The notes beneath the pieces are model-generated. The model did no database searches. It saw nothing but the letters and a program-made list of their open reading frames with translations, and was not told the origin of the DNA. 64,000 nt of DNA from Saxidomus purpurata (lineage: Eukaryota > Mollusca > Bivalvia > Venerida > Veneridae): contig JAFMSR010000007.1 of NCBI GenBank assembly GCA_022818135.1, positions 28,743,356 to 28,807,355 of the forward strand, read 5' to 3'. Of the stretch, positions 11,385-23,789 are shown piece after piece; positions within the stretch are counted from its first letter, which is position 1, and every line of letters begins with the position of its first letter. The position numbers and the translations under genes are program-made.

Positions 11385-13785
11385 CAGTACTGCCAACGGT
11401 AATTTTTACCATTTTTGCGTTCCGGTTGCGTTCCGGTTGCGGTTCGTTTGCGTTTGCGTTCCGGTTCGGTCATATCGGTCCATAACCGTTCACCGGACCG
11501 ATGACCGCGAAGGACCGGTAAGCGAACCGTTTCAATCGTTCATAGCGGTTCTGTAATTTGATTGGCTGACTCTGCTTGCTGTAATTTTTTCGTTTAAAAT
11601 TTGTTACCCAGTGACAACGGTAAGCGCTTAAGCTACACTCGTAGTTTTCGGACGGTCCTTGATGAAATCCCCTTCAATCAAATCAAATCAATGTTAAGCG
11701 CTATTTTATAGGAAAAGAAAAAAGGTGGTAAATTGCCAGTTGGTTTAAAAACATATAAGTGGATTATTATCTGACTGGTCATATAACGTTGCTTATTCAG
11801 TGGATCTAATTAAATCAGCATGAAATCAGCAGGCAAACTGTACACAGAGTTGACCTTACGCCAGGAGAGATCGAAATCAAGGGGCACTACTCCTGCAACG
11901 TCCGACAAACACAGGAAACGGTCAAACATATCTCTATTGAACTAAGTCTGAAATCATTAGTTTTATTTCTTTATTCGATAATTTTAACTATACTATGATC
12001 CTTTTGATGATTTCAAAAATAAATCTATGAAAGAAATTTAGCCTCAAAGGGGGCTACAAAATTATCGAAAACGCGTGCGGATTAAAGCTAGTTATTTGCA
12101 TATGCGCAATCATTTGTTTTTTTATGAAATGTTACTTTAGTTAGCATCATTGAATCCGTTATCAAATATTTACGGTCACATTATTATGTCCGCTGCGCAT
12201 TAATTATTAAATACTCTTCAAAGAGGCGTTAACAGTATACTGTTAATTGAAAATTTCTTGAAGATTAGATATCGATAAGCATTTTCATTAACATGTGTCA
12301 TCAATAAAAGTAACAGTGTGACAATGGTTTATAATTTTGTATTTCGTGGAAGACTTAATTTTTGCATGCGGTTCATTCTATGGGATCTTATGTTTTAGGC
12401 AATGTAACACTTCTATAAGTAAAACAAAACCGATAATATGCAGTAGAGCATTTCAAAGCATTTATATTTATATCATTTTGATACGACTTCTGACAGATGT
12501 TTTTAAACAACTGTATGTCCACTAGAAAAATCATTTATTTATCTAAATTACTTTTTAAATCAAATGTAACAGATTCATCGGACTGACTGACTAATTGGAG
12601 TCATTTACCCTCGCTACCAGCCGTAGTCATATGACCAAGCGTGGCTTATACTATTATTACGCACTTATAGTTTATAATGTGCGAGTCCACTAAAATATCT
12701 AAAATATTTCTAAAATATGTAAGCACATACACACACACGTGATGACACGTTTTGATAAGACACACTTTACAAAACTTTTTTATTAAATCACTCTAAAATG
12801 TATGAATAGTCACAAAACCATGGACCTAAAATGAAATTGGTCCGTGACAAAACTCTTAAAATTTAGAAACTAAATCCGGGAAACAATATATATGACTTTC
12901 ACGATAAAAAAAGATTTTTTTTCTAAGAAGTGCATGTACTCTTCCTTACATAGAAAATACCTAAAATTGCATGTCCGTCAACGGATTAATTTTAAATGTT
13001 TGTCGGACAAAGTGGCGGCTAGTAACCACGTGTTGTAGCAGCTAGCTGTTTGATTGGTCTGATAAGAAATTATTATCTGTCAATCAAGAACCTGGCGTAA
13101 GGTCAGTTGTACGGAACTTCAATCGGACACGAAGTGTACGCAGGTAAATATGATAAAATAAAGCTTCTGTTAAATATAGCTTGCGCTTTTTCCTAGAAAA
13201 TAAGTTATTAAAAAAAACATCTTTCTTGTTATTATGTTTTAGCTTGATCAGACTATTTTACTCCGAACAGTATGAACACGGACATTAAGAATTCATTGGC
13301 AGGTTGGACTGTTTCATAGATCAGACTTTTTCTGTCATACGTAGTTGTAAGGTGGACAACTACAATATATCAGCCTCTAAACAATGGTAACATCATTTGC
13401 CTTTGAAGTCTTTATTAGCCTAATTAATTTGGATTTTCGGTGTGACTTCTTTCACAGATCTGATATTTATAACTGTCTGACCATCACGAATAATTTTAAT
13501 GTGCTCCAAAATAAGTGAAAAGTGTAGTTTCAGATAACCGCTTTACATGTCACGCCTTCCTAAATGCTGATTAGTGAATTCTCACGATCATTACCACGTG
13601 ATGGCAACGGTTACAGTAACGCTTCGTTTCAGTTGGTAAATGCTATTTTTAACTGCGGTGAACGGTTACAATGGGTTCTAACGGTTTATAACGGTCCAGT
13701 CCGGTCTGGTCCGTTCCCGGTCCGGTAGCGGTTCTAAATGGTTCCGGTTGCGGTTCGGTTGTAAAAATTACCGTTGGCAGTACTG
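11385..13785. mobile_element. 2.4-kb non-autonomous DNA transposon with perfect 25-bp inverted ends and TA target duplication
   Basis: The left end (11385-11409) starts CAGTACTGCCAACGGTAATT and the right end (13761-13785) is its exact 25-base inverted complement. TA flanks both sides (11383-11384, 13786-13787). Block C2 has the empty site with a single TA at 46875-46876. CAGT termini and TA duplication are typical of the Tc1/mariner superfamily. Subterminal zones of 100-150 bp on both sides are rich in GGTTCCGGTTGCGGTTCG-like motifs. A further inverted pair, GACCTTACGCCAGG near 11863 and its complement near 13091, lies inside. No transposase frame is visible; the longest is 62 codons without motifs. 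Confidence 0.92.
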
Positions 13786-15044
13786 TATCTACAAAATTAG
13801 CAAAACATAATCATACCTTTATGTTATTCTATTTCAGTATTGATGCGTTTTTTTGTCACTGTATTCCTCAAAATGAAAGAAATATGACGTCGAAACGTCC
13901 TTAGGCGGATGTATTTGGAATTTAAAGTTTGTCATATTATGTACAGTGTCCTGGCAGAAGTCTTTCAAAATTTAATTATGTTTTCTTCGACAATGAATCT
14001 GTAGAGTGTTTGTATTCCAAGAGATAAACATACGATGTCAGTAAAAAAATGCAATTTGCGACTTCCATCGATAGTACAAAAACGAATATGCGAGAAATAA
14101 TGTGGAAATTATTACATGTAAATGGAAGAATTGCTTAAAAATGTCAAATTTCAGAGATGGTGTAGAGATCGGTTATTTACGCATCGATTTTATGAACTGT
14201 ATAGGATCTTTACGAGTACATATTTGTTAAACTATATTATAAATGGCATCGTAAAGTTGTTCATACTGTTTAGGTAATAGAGACGTTGTTCTTGTCTGTT
14301 TCGACTTCCCAACATTGAGCTGAGATTTGAGTCAAAATGACATTCGATGAAAATGTAGCGTCATGTTCTTACGCAATGTCAAAAGCGCAGCGACATTTTT
14401 TGTAAAGTCTACTGGAGTTTGCCTATTAGCGTGACGAACACACGTTTGTAATTTATATGTAATATATAAAAAATACACAGGTGAATGCTTTTACAGTTAA
14501 CCTTAAAAGATGTACTGTCTTTCATCTCCCAAAGAAGTAAGACTTTTCGCAAGAAATAAAGGCTTTTTTCCTTGCCAAGTAATTGCTCAGTATTATCTAG
14601 GGCGTTTTTTCGAAATTTATAATCAATTAATTTTGTTTAAATTGATACAGATAATAATATGTTTTATTTATGAAATAACATCCTTTCCAGCGGTGTTCAT
14701 CGTTTTAAATAAACAATGATTTGGAGTAATGGTACGCAGTTATTAGCCACGTAGGATGGAGAGGTTAAAAGCTGCGCATCAGTACGACAAATTATTGTTT
14801 ATTAGACGATAACAACGCTGAAAAGGATGTTATTTCGATTCTAACATGACCAGATATTACAAAAGGTGAATAAACGCAATGCGTCACGTTCCCGCGTTGT
14901 TTATGGTTTCATATAACACAAGTTTTCTATTTTTTGTATATAGAGACAAAATCGTGAGTCATTTTAGAATCATTGTTATTAAACGAAAAATGTTGACATC
15001 TGCTTGAAAGTGTCACGGCTAAGAGAGATAATTGTGTAAGCAGC

Positions 15045-15170
15045 TGGGTAGCTCTGTCATTAGAGCATTTGCCCCGTCAGCCAAAGTCCATGATGTCTGG
15101 AACATGTAACATTCCAATATGTCATGTAAGGTTACATATTCCAGACACCCTGGACTTTCGCTTACGGGCC
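15045..15170 (+). repeat. tRNA-like head fused to a 40-bp hairpin (block C1 copy)
   Basis: GGGTAGCTCTGTCATTAGAGC resembles a tRNA D-arm and GCCCCGT(C/A)AGC an anticodon arm with a CGT (Thr) loop. Instead of a T-arm, the sequence from about 15071-15110 (GCCCCGT...ATGTAAC) is repeated inverted at 15131-15170 (GTTACAT...ACGGGC). It is a tRNA-derived SINE relic that has become a foldback, not a functional tRNA. Confidence 0.65.
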
Positions 15171-15669
15171 AGATGGGATTTTCAGCGCGTGGGGGCTGTC
15201 ATTGACGAAAATGCAAAAAAGGATTTAACGAAAATATGTTCATAACCCATATGATCATCAATATGGATTTATAATCTGCATCGTGATGATATGCTGTCTA
15301 CACCAAAGCTATTTGGACTTGAAACCAATCTTTATAGAATTTCTGTAGAGAACTTGCGGACCCCTACTAGATGGCTGTCCTCTGATTGGTCCGGAATAAT
15401 TGGTAGCCCTAAAGTTTTCAATAATAACACTCGAAAGAACAATTGTTGAGCAAAACCAAACATTTTACGAGTTTTCTTATTAATAATGAGAAGCCCTATG
15501 GCCATCTATCTGCATTAAGAATATAAAAAGGGCAGTTTTGGATGTGACTTAGGTGGTTCTACATATATATTTGAGTGTAAATACTCAACGAACGTTTTGG
15601 TACTAGGTCAAATTATGCAAAAGTAGATTAATTTGAAAGGTATGCGTGACGTAACACTGTTCATACAAC

Positions 15670-16062
15670 ATCATTTGACTGTCAGCGAAAGTGTGGCTAA
15701 CATAAGTTACATATCACATGCAGATTTTTTCCCTACAACACAGATAATGTACTTTTTGCATGTTTTCATGGCACGGAGACTTACAGTGTTGTAGGCCTGT
15801 ATAATAAAAGCAAAGTCGATGCAAACCTTCACTGGAAATTGGAACAGGAATGAAATGTTCGAGCTTAAAGTGGCGACAAATAGTATGTAGCGGATGCGTT
15901 TCTTATGAATCTTCAGCAGATAAAATACCCGTTGCGCCAGAATGGCTTTTGATCTCTTAAGTGACAAACCGTTGCCAACCTGTTGCCAACCTGTTGCCAA
16001 CCTGTTTCAAGGAATTCAAATCACATGGAACTTCGCATAAAAGACATTCCTTGTATTCAGAC
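15670..16062 (+). pseudogene. GNAT exon-2 fragment (pseudogene) in block C1
   Basis: Nucleotide similarity to the second half of the GNAT genes: ACATGCAGATT matches the YDMQI region, TACAGTGTTGTAGGCCTGTATAATAAAAG the YSITALYN region, and GCAGATAAAATACCCGTTG the LLQKIPVG region. Many stops and shifts. It is more diverged than copies 1-3 and is shared with 49210-49585, so it predates the block C duplication. A three-fold 11-bp repeat (GTTGCCAACCT, 15971-16003) is unique to this copy. No exon 1 is seen nearby. Confidence 0.75.
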
Positions 16063-16876
16063 TGACAAACTATTTATCAAGGAGCTTATGATATCATTTC
16101 GGATGTCTAAAAGTACAGTATAAAGTTTCCATTATCATAACGTCATATAAATTTGGAAAACTATTAAATCCATACAGTTTCAACGCTTTATTTGTAGTGC
16201 CTATGCTATTACAAAGAACAAGATGAAATGAATTACTTATCTCCAAAAACGGCTTTTGGAAAATATAATTTAGAAATAATAGTTATATCTAGAACAGACT
16301 ACATTACATTAATTACCAAAAATTAAAGCCATTTATCACGTCAGCTTACTTGTGACAAGCCGTTTAGGTTTATTGAATTCGTCTTTAGTATGCCCCAAAA
16401 AGCACTACATGTAATGATCGGCCAAACTGGTAAAAATAACTACAAAAACCGGCATTTTAATGGTGACATTAACAGTGGGACTAAACCTGCTAGTGATGTG
16501 TTTTACCCTGTCGTATCAGAGTATTTTGATATTTTTGTTCAATAAAGAAGAATGTGTATGGTGTACATATACCATCTTACCCATACGGCTTTTCAAAAAC
16601 ATAACACATACATTTTTCTCTAAGTATATTTGTCATTTTTAATTCTAAAAAGACGGAAAAGTGGTGCAAATGGAGCAAAACGAAGCAACGAACACAAGTG
16701 CTGCAATGCGTGTATAAAAGGTCAAGCTTAGATATTTTTAAAACGTTAACACAAACGAATCAATTGCATTGAGCAAGGAAAAGGGGACTTCAATGTCGTT
16801 ACAGACGGAATGTATTTGAACCTTCTGGAGAAAATATTTGTTTGCTCAGACGGCCCGTGGCAAACTAGCGCCTTTC

Positions 16877-17131
16877 TTCAAGTCTTTTTGTTCTTTAAAA
16901 AGATTATAAACAAAAAACAATCGTGGTATAAAGACTAATAAAATTTCTTTTCAATGCAACATATATGGTTGAGAATGTAAAAGCTGCTCGCTCTCAGTTG
17001 CCGTTGAAAATCTTTTATTTTCAAAAATGACATTCTAGTTCATAAATATAAAACTAAAGGCTAGAATCAACAATAGAAGTAAAAGTCTAGGTAGGCATTT
17101 GCAAAAGTGAATTGAAAATGCTGGTTTTATG
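16877..17131. other. Spacer between block C1 and minisatellite
   Basis: No gene or repeat recognised. Confidence 0.5.
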
Positions 17132-17674
17132 ACTGGTACTAATGTTAAATACCGGTCTTGTTAGTAAAGACTGGCAGTACGTTGAATACTGGTCTTGCGA
17201 GTAAAGACCGGTAATAATGTTAAATACCGGTCTTGCTAGTAAACACTTGTACTACTATTGAATACCGGTCTTGCTAGTAAAGACTGGTACTACTGTTAAA
17301 TACCGGTCTTGGTAGTAAAGAGTGGTACTACTGTTGAATACCGGTCTTGCTAGTAAAGACTGGTACTACTGTTGAATACCGGTCTTGCTAGTAAAGAGTG
17401 GTACTACTGTTGAATACCGGTCTTGCTAGTAAACACTGGTACTACAGTTGAATACCGGTCTTGCTAGTAAAGACTGGTACTACTGTTAAATACCGGTCTT
17501 GCTGGTAAAGACTGGTACTACTGTTAAATACCGGTCTTGCTAGTAAAGACTGGTACTAATATTAAATACCGGTCTTGCTAGTAAAGACTGACACTACTAT
17601 TGAATACCGGTCTTGCTAGTAAAGAGTGGTACTACTGTTAAATACCGGTCTTGCTAGTAAAGACTGACACTACT
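17132..17674. repeat. Hairpin minisatellite array 2
   Basis: About 14 units of the same 38-bp family as 1-322, mostly with TAGTAAAGACTGGT. One unit near 17201 has a fully complementary stem (ACCGGTCTT and AAGACCGGT). The array stops abruptly at TACTATG, where mariner-homologous sequence begins mid-element. Confidence 0.95.
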
Positions 17675-18509
17675 ATGTTTACACTATTCTGACAAAGCAA
17701 CTGGGACTTACAAAGATATGTGAACGCTAGGTGTCCCATTTGTTGACCGAAGTCCAAAAGAAACAGCAGTTGGAGTCCTTTAGAAAACTATTGAAAGAAT
17801 TAAAAAACTATGATAATCGGACGATTTCTAACTTTCTTACGGGAGACGAGACCTGGATTTACATGTTTAGTCGCAAAGGAGGGTCTATAATAAACAATGG
17901 AAGAGAAGAGATCAGAGAAGTGATTGTTGAAAGACGGAAAAGGGCCAAAAATTTTTATACATTATTGTACATTATATTTTTCCTTAATTCCAGTGGCCTG
18001 GTGGTACTAATTCCACCAAAGACTGGTAAATCAATTGCAGCAAAGTTTTATATGCATACAGTGTGGCATAGAATCAAGACATTATATTACAAGAAGCGCC
18101 CAAGTAAGTGTTTACATGACATTTATCTTATACACGACAATGCTTCAGCTCATAAAGCCGAAGACGTTAATACATTTCTTAACGGCAAAAAAAGATAAAT
18201 ATGCTCGAACATCAACCCTATTTGCCAGATGTAAGTTCATGTGACTTTTTCCTATTTCCATGACTACAGAAAATGTTATCTGGGCGGATATACAATTCTA
18301 TTACTGCGCTTGGAAGTGCAATTCATCAGTGTCTTAAACAGATACCAAGGGCAGACTACTCTGACGCTTTTCGGCAGTGGGCATCTCGATAACAAATGTG
18401 AATGTCTGCCGCTGGTGATTATTTGAGGGGTTCGAATAAAGTAATTGCACACACCATTTCTTGTTTATGTGTTATTCGCTTCATAACAAAACTTTTTGAA
18501 GTATCCTCG
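17675..18509 (+). mobile_element. mariner copy 2, 5'-truncated
   Basis: Matches 7985-8732 of the first mariner and ends with the same right terminus (CG at 18508-18509, then TA). The left 495 bp, including the left inverted repeat and helix-turn-helix region, are absent because the segment was joined to the minisatellite. It moved as part of a duplication covering mariner, GNAT and 3' flank (7985-10637 to 17675-20516), not by transposition. Confidence 0.92.
17731..18430 (+). pseudogene. mariner transposase pseudogene (copy 2)
   Basis: It keeps the block deleted in copy 1, including TGDETWIYMF with the first catalytic Asp, then IHDNASAHKAEDVNTF with the second. The third Asp (SSCDFF equivalent) lies after a frameshift in an A-run near 18185. 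The TAG replacing the Trp of RWVPHLLT is also present here (17727-17729), so this nonsense change predates the duplication. Confidence 0.88.
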
Positions 18510-18871
18510 TACATCAATATTGCATGTTTTTTGAAAGGTATGGATGTTTCTCCGAACATATTTTGACTTTTGACAACAATAAAAAAATGAGGTTACATTT
18601 ATGGGATTTTTCTGTCTAAAACTTACTAATTGGACTGTTACCTTGATTGATTTTCTTCCTTACGTGATAAATAGATACATCATGGCTAGGCAAGATACAC
18701 GTTATTCCACTACATTGTTCTTATCTTATTTAGAGAATCATTCCCTAGCTGCTGCGAATATTGGGCAAATACCATTTAGGGACTTAAATTTGAGCAACAA
18801 GTTGTAACATGTGTTTCTATCAAAACACTTAAAACATCAAATTTCACAGTCCTCTTGTGACAAAAAACGGC

Positions 18872-19973
18872 ATGAATTCGGACGTGATAATACGCAAACA
18901 TAAACCTGATGATTTCAAGGTGCTAATGGGCCTGATGGACGAAGGGGACTGGAATCTTTCACTTATAGACTTAAAGGCGTGCCTTGAACTTGATTCAAAC
19001 GGACTACTGGTTGCTGAAGATAAATCGGGATTCCCAGTAGGTATGTGTGTGGTAATTTTATTTTAACTGTAACAATTGCATATAAGCTCGAGTTTAGGAA
19101 ACTGGAAATTAATTCCAAAATTCAACATGTTTGCAGGAATATCTTTGGCATATTTTGTATTTAATCAGTGAAGTCTAATGTGTGCAAATATTGTTTGGTC
19201 ATTTGATATTTAAAAAATTAAATACTGAAAATATTGCTGTCTTTTATAGATGTATATTTACAATATATGAAAGTAAATGGTGCATCTTATTGATCAGTAT
19301 TGAAATTTATCTTTTACAGTTCATTTAAAAAAATATACATCCATTACGATTCAGCTTTGATTATTAAAATGTGTTATTTCTTTTTTTCATGAAAATCCAA
19401 CTTCTATCTATTTATAGGATTTATTTGTCTTTTCAACATGCTATCAGATATGATATATTTGGCTTTTTATATCATGAAGAAAGAGCTTCGTGGAAAGGGA
19501 ATCGGGAAAAAAGTATGGTCAGTAATGCTCAGCGCCACAAAGGGCAAAAATTATGTCTTGATAGTGTTCCGAATATGAAAGACTGGTATGCAAAACATGG
19601 ATTTGATTATGAAGCATTCTGTTCCACACTTTACAAAGGTACAGTCACTTCAAATGAATACGCAGCGGAACACTCTACTTACGACGTTGCATCACTTACA
19701 GACGACGTGTGGCCTGCATTGATACATGTAGCATATGATATACAAATTCATTCGTACAACAGAGAAAATATTTTTGCAGATGCGTTACTTATGAACCTAC
19801 TGCAGAAAATACCTGTGGGATCGGAGGTCACATTTTATTTGTTTGAAGACAAGCCAGTGCCGAAGCTTTGCACAGCCTTCAAGAGCTTGGGAGCTTTTCC
19901 TAGATTATATACGAAAGAAATTCGTGATATTCTAACCGAGAAAATATTCTTCGGTGCAGTGTTAATGCTTTAA
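18872..19973 (+). pseudogene. GNAT-family N-acetyltransferase, copy 2 (pseudogene)
   Basis: Exon 1 is 18872-19040 (56 codons plus one base, open) and exon 2 starts at 19428 after a GT-AG intron. Three changes separate it from GNAT1: a net 1-base deletion near 19540-19550 (AAAGGGCAAAAATT) that shifts the frame after SATKG; a 6-base insertion giving an extra HV before AYD; and a net 138-bp (46-codon) deletion after YNREN that removes the core of the C-terminal domain. The terminal codons down to the stop at 19971-19973 keep the presumed ancestral C-terminus ending GAVLML. The frameshift makes a full product impossible. A GTG 15 bases upstream is in frame, but the ATG matches the paralogues. Confidence 0.9.
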
Positions 19974-20274
19974 TGTTTTTAAGTTTGTTGGTATGTATGT
20001 AAGACAGACAATAGAGACAAAGGAAAATTACATGAGTAGTGGGTTGTGATTTTGAGGAAATATTTAACAGTGTATTTTTTTTATTAATTACAACGTCGGA
20101 TACATGTTTATATTCTAAAATCAACTGCAGGATAGAACAAATATTGTTTGATCGTTTTGCTTGTGGTGCATTTCAAATTCAAACGATTAAGTAGTTCTCA
20201 TAAAGATGGTATGAAAGTGTAAAACACGAAAATAATAGTAAACATATCTCAAAAATCAACGCAGGTGGATGAAA

Positions 20275-20670
20275 GTTTTGTGAGAGTATAGAATAAACTT
20301 AGAAATTTGTGTATTGCGTTCTGTCACTGTCTTACACAGCACTTAATTATTAATTAATTGTGGCACATTTATCTTAATTATTAGCTGACATGTGGAAATC
20401 TTCATTTCGTTCCGTGTTCTGTGAGAGTATAAAATAAATTAAGAAATTTGTGTATTTATATTTTCTCTCTGACACAGTATTCACTAAAGCTTTCCATTTT
20501 CCAGAAAAAAATAGGCAATTTGTAGATTTAGTGTGCTTGTGTCTCATGTATGCCAGAAACACTCTATTCAACAGAGAGAAGTTAATTATCGATACAAATT
20601 TGGCACTTTATTTTAATTATGTGTGACTTCATTCTGTTTCTAATTATGTGAGAGTATAGAATAAACTTTT
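20275..20670 (+). repeat. About 130-bp degenerate tandem repeat with AATAAA motifs, GNAT2 3' flank
   Basis: GTGAGAGTATAGAATAAACTT-like motifs recur near 20280, 20408 and 20652, each after a GTTCTGTCAC/GTTAATTAT-type stretch. The GNAT1 flank shows the first two. They could supply alternative polyadenylation sites. Confidence 0.55.
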
Positions 20671-21780
20671 GGAAGGAATGAAAATGTTAACAGACCGAAA
20701 ACAGACAAAAACCTTTAGACAGGGAAAAGAGACCCCTCCAGACACTACCTGTTAGGAATATAATAAACAGTTAATTACAAAGACAATTTCTGAATAACTG
20801 GCTTAAACACCCATACTACTGATCAATGTTAGTTGAGGAAGATTGGCAGACGTTCAGGAGACGGTGTCAACCGGGTTCTTCCTCTCAAAAGGGTAGTTTC
20901 TGATATATGCTGCATATTTATTTTGAAATGTAAATAATCCATTTGCTAACTATGTTAACACCTTAACTTTATGATGCTTTGTATGGTAGTGGTATTTATC
21001 CGTACTTCTGTTAATCTCACAAATAAGTTAGTCTTGCGAGGACACTACATACACTATTGGTTTCAAAGCGATGTTGTTTACTTCCGCATTTGGTAAACTT
21101 CAGTTTTCTATTATAAAGTGGAATATAAAACAGACTGAATGTTTTATGCGATTTAAATCAACCCAGTATAGGTTAGGCTAGCGGAAAAGATAAATTCACC
21201 AGTGATTTATAGTATACAACTTCGATAAATTTGACAAAAAAAGTGTGTGACCTTTATTTTGAACGAATAAAAATCAAAGCACTGAACGTACTGGTGGGAC
21301 GGTTGTGTTTGCATGTTTAAATCAAATTCAGGAAAGCTATACTGAATTGTTCAACTGGGTGTTACTCCAAGTGAAATACTAAATTGTTAGTTTAAAGTTT
21401 AGTTTAAACATATTTTATTGCCAATATTGTATTTACATAGTATTTACAATATATAACACAATATATATATATAGAAATAATAGATATACGGCAAACGGGT
21501 TGAGCCACAAGTTCTAACAACTTAATTACGACTCTCCATTTCAACTATAATATTAATAATTTGGCAGAGGTATTAACCTCTTCAAAATAATATAAATTCA
21601 GTACGCAATGGGCAATTAAGTAATTATAAGTTCAAAACAAGTTTTGTTTAGCTCTATCATTAATTACAATCAAGATAAATCAGAGAAAGGAATACAAGTG
21701 GAGAAGGGAAGAAAGATGTGAAAATGGTTGTTGGATGGCCTAGAAGTAATAATGTTAGTAACTTCATTGTTGAAATGATT
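20671..21780. other. No gene recognised
   Basis: AT-rich unique-looking sequence with no open frame of note and a short TATATATA run near 21462. Confidence 0.5.
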
Positions 21781-21789
21781 GGTGTATCT

Positions 21790-22885
21790 TATAAATTTAT
21801 GAACAGCAATAAAAATGGAATAGTCGCGTTTCTACAAAGAGTTGAAGGTGTTCATCAGTGTATCGATAACAATGAAAGAATTAATGGTTTGCATTTTCAG
21901 GAACATAGCAGTGTGAACAAAGTTCGTTATCAGCAATACGGTTAAGAAACAGATCACACTGAAGATCGCTACAGTTATTGCGTAAGCGGGCATGAATTAC
22001 TGACAGAAATCGCGTTCCATGAAGGCAATAAGACGGCGCCAAGCGCTTGTATGTTTCGTACTGAAGGTAATATAGAGTTCCATTATTTTTTATTGCCGAA
22101 GGCATGAAAGAGTTTTCGAATAAAGACGTTCTTTTTGGAAAAGTTATAAAGTAATTATTATTTCTAAGATTGTAAGATGTTTGCTCACCCACAGATCTTA
22201 GAAAGAGATCACTGAGATAACTTGGAACCATATTATTTTTTATTTAAAAAAATTAAAACAAATTTCTGGTATCATCTTCTATCGGCAAGTGTTAACCAGC
22301 CAATTTCTCGGTACAGATTGTGTGAGCTTACAGGGCGTGTAGTCCCAGTAACTAGCCTAGCTGCCTCAATTTGTATTTTCTCTAATTTATCGTTTTCATA
22401 TAGAGTACAATTATCCCATACGACCAAGGAGTATTCGAGAAATGGTCTCACGTAAGAAATGTAAATTTGGTTTAGTGTTTTACGTCGAACTGTGAATTTT
22501 AATTTTCGCAAGACTCCAAGAAGTTTTGATGCAGAGATTATTATACTATTTATGTGAGTGTGCCAATTACAATTGTCACTCAAAGTTACACCTAAGTGTT
22601 TGTGCGTATATGTTACAGTTAAATATTTATTGCTAAATTCAAGTATTGGGGGTCTATAGTTACCAAAATATAGGACTTCAGTTTTGTCGGGATTAAATGT
22701 TACTAACCATTGTTTGGACCGTTTTGAAATTTCTCTTAAATCGTGGTTTAGAATGCCTTGTAAGTCATCAACATTTGACATTGTACTAGGACGTATCATC
22801 TGCGAATAGCCTGGCAATGCTGACCAAATTGTCAGTTATATCATTGACATATATAAGAAATAACAGTGACGCAAGGACGGAACCT
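21790..22885 (-). pseudogene. CR1/jockey-like LINE reverse transcriptase C-terminal fragment
   Basis: Read on the minus strand from about 22885: LFLIYVNDI, then FADDTS (catalytic Asp pair near 22803), then a frameshift into a 181-residue stretch with FNPDKTEVLYFG, LGVTLS, YISYVRPFLEYS and VWDN typical of the RT thumb and connection of jockey/CR1-type LINEs. After a stop and shift it ends in a degenerate Cys-His tail (LRNNCSDL, ELCSHCYV). At least two frameshifts. The finger domain and endonuclease are missing, cut off near the 429-bp tandem duplication. Confidence 0.85.
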
Positions 22886-22931
22886 GATTCTCTTTATCAG
22901 AGAGTTAAACGAATCTGTTATACTGTTTATC

Positions 22932-23789
22932 CAGGACATTGTGACAGTGGCGTAGTAGCTGTTTGTGTACACAACAGTTTACACTCATTGCATAAAAAGG
23001 TAGATTATACATGCAAGATATATTTAGTATCGTATATTAGCCGATGAATTAAACACAGTACTATTACACTTTCTGCTCTGTCACTATCACATTATCCTAA
23101 ATGAACTGTACTATATTGTCATAAAAGAAACACTAAAGGTTATGCGTATGATTCCGCATCAGGTATTACTATCGTGAATAGTGAAGAGAATTTTCCTCAT
23201 TGCAGTCAAAATAAAAACAAAATAATTTTAAGAAAATGTCATAATATGTCTACTTCCCGTGCTGGTATTACGAACGTGAATAGAACAAGTATTCATGGCA
23301 AATGAATAATGCAACTATACCATAGTGTAAGTAGCAAAAGAGAAACAGGCTATACTTTTTCAGGACATTGTGACAGTGGCGTAGTAGCTGTTTGTGTACA
23401 CAACAGTTTACACTCATTGCATAAAAAGGTAGATTATACATGCAAGATATATTTAGTATCGTATATTAGCCGATGAATTAAACACAGTACTATTACACTT
23501 TCTGCTCTGTCACTATCACATTATCCTAAATGAACTGTACTATATTGTCATAAAAGAAACACTAAAGGTTATGCGTATGATTCCGCATCAGGTATTACTA
23601 TCGTGAATAGTGAAGAGAATTTTCCTCATTGCAGTCAAAATAAAAACAAAATAATTTTAAGAAAATGTCATAATATGTCTACTTCCCGTGCTGGTATTAC
23701 GAACGTGAATAGAACAAGTATTCATGGCAAATGAATAATGCAACTATACCATAGTGTAAGTAGCAAAAGAGAAACAGGCTATACTTTTT
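22932..23789. repeat. Perfect tandem duplication of 429 bp (two copies)
   Basis: 22932-23360 and 23361-23789 appear identical by eye. Non-coding. Identity this high means either a very recent duplication or an assembly artefact. Confidence 0.93.

Larger units (their letters stand above)
10918..16876. repeat. Duplicated block C, copy 1
   Basis: Collinear with 46408-50421 at high identity, starting near AAGCCTTCATTTT and ending near GGCCCGT(G/A)GCAAACTAGCG. Differences are a 2401-bp transposon here (11385-13785), about 250 bp extra in copy 2 at 47090-47331, about 90 bp extra at 47845-47932 and about 60 bp extra near 48290-48350. It carries a GNAT exon-2 fragment (15670-16062) and a tRNA-like hairpin (15045-15170). 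Short open frames such as the one starting MTFDEN are shared by both copies but have no recognised domain and are broken in copy 1, so I do not call a gene. Confidence 0.92.
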
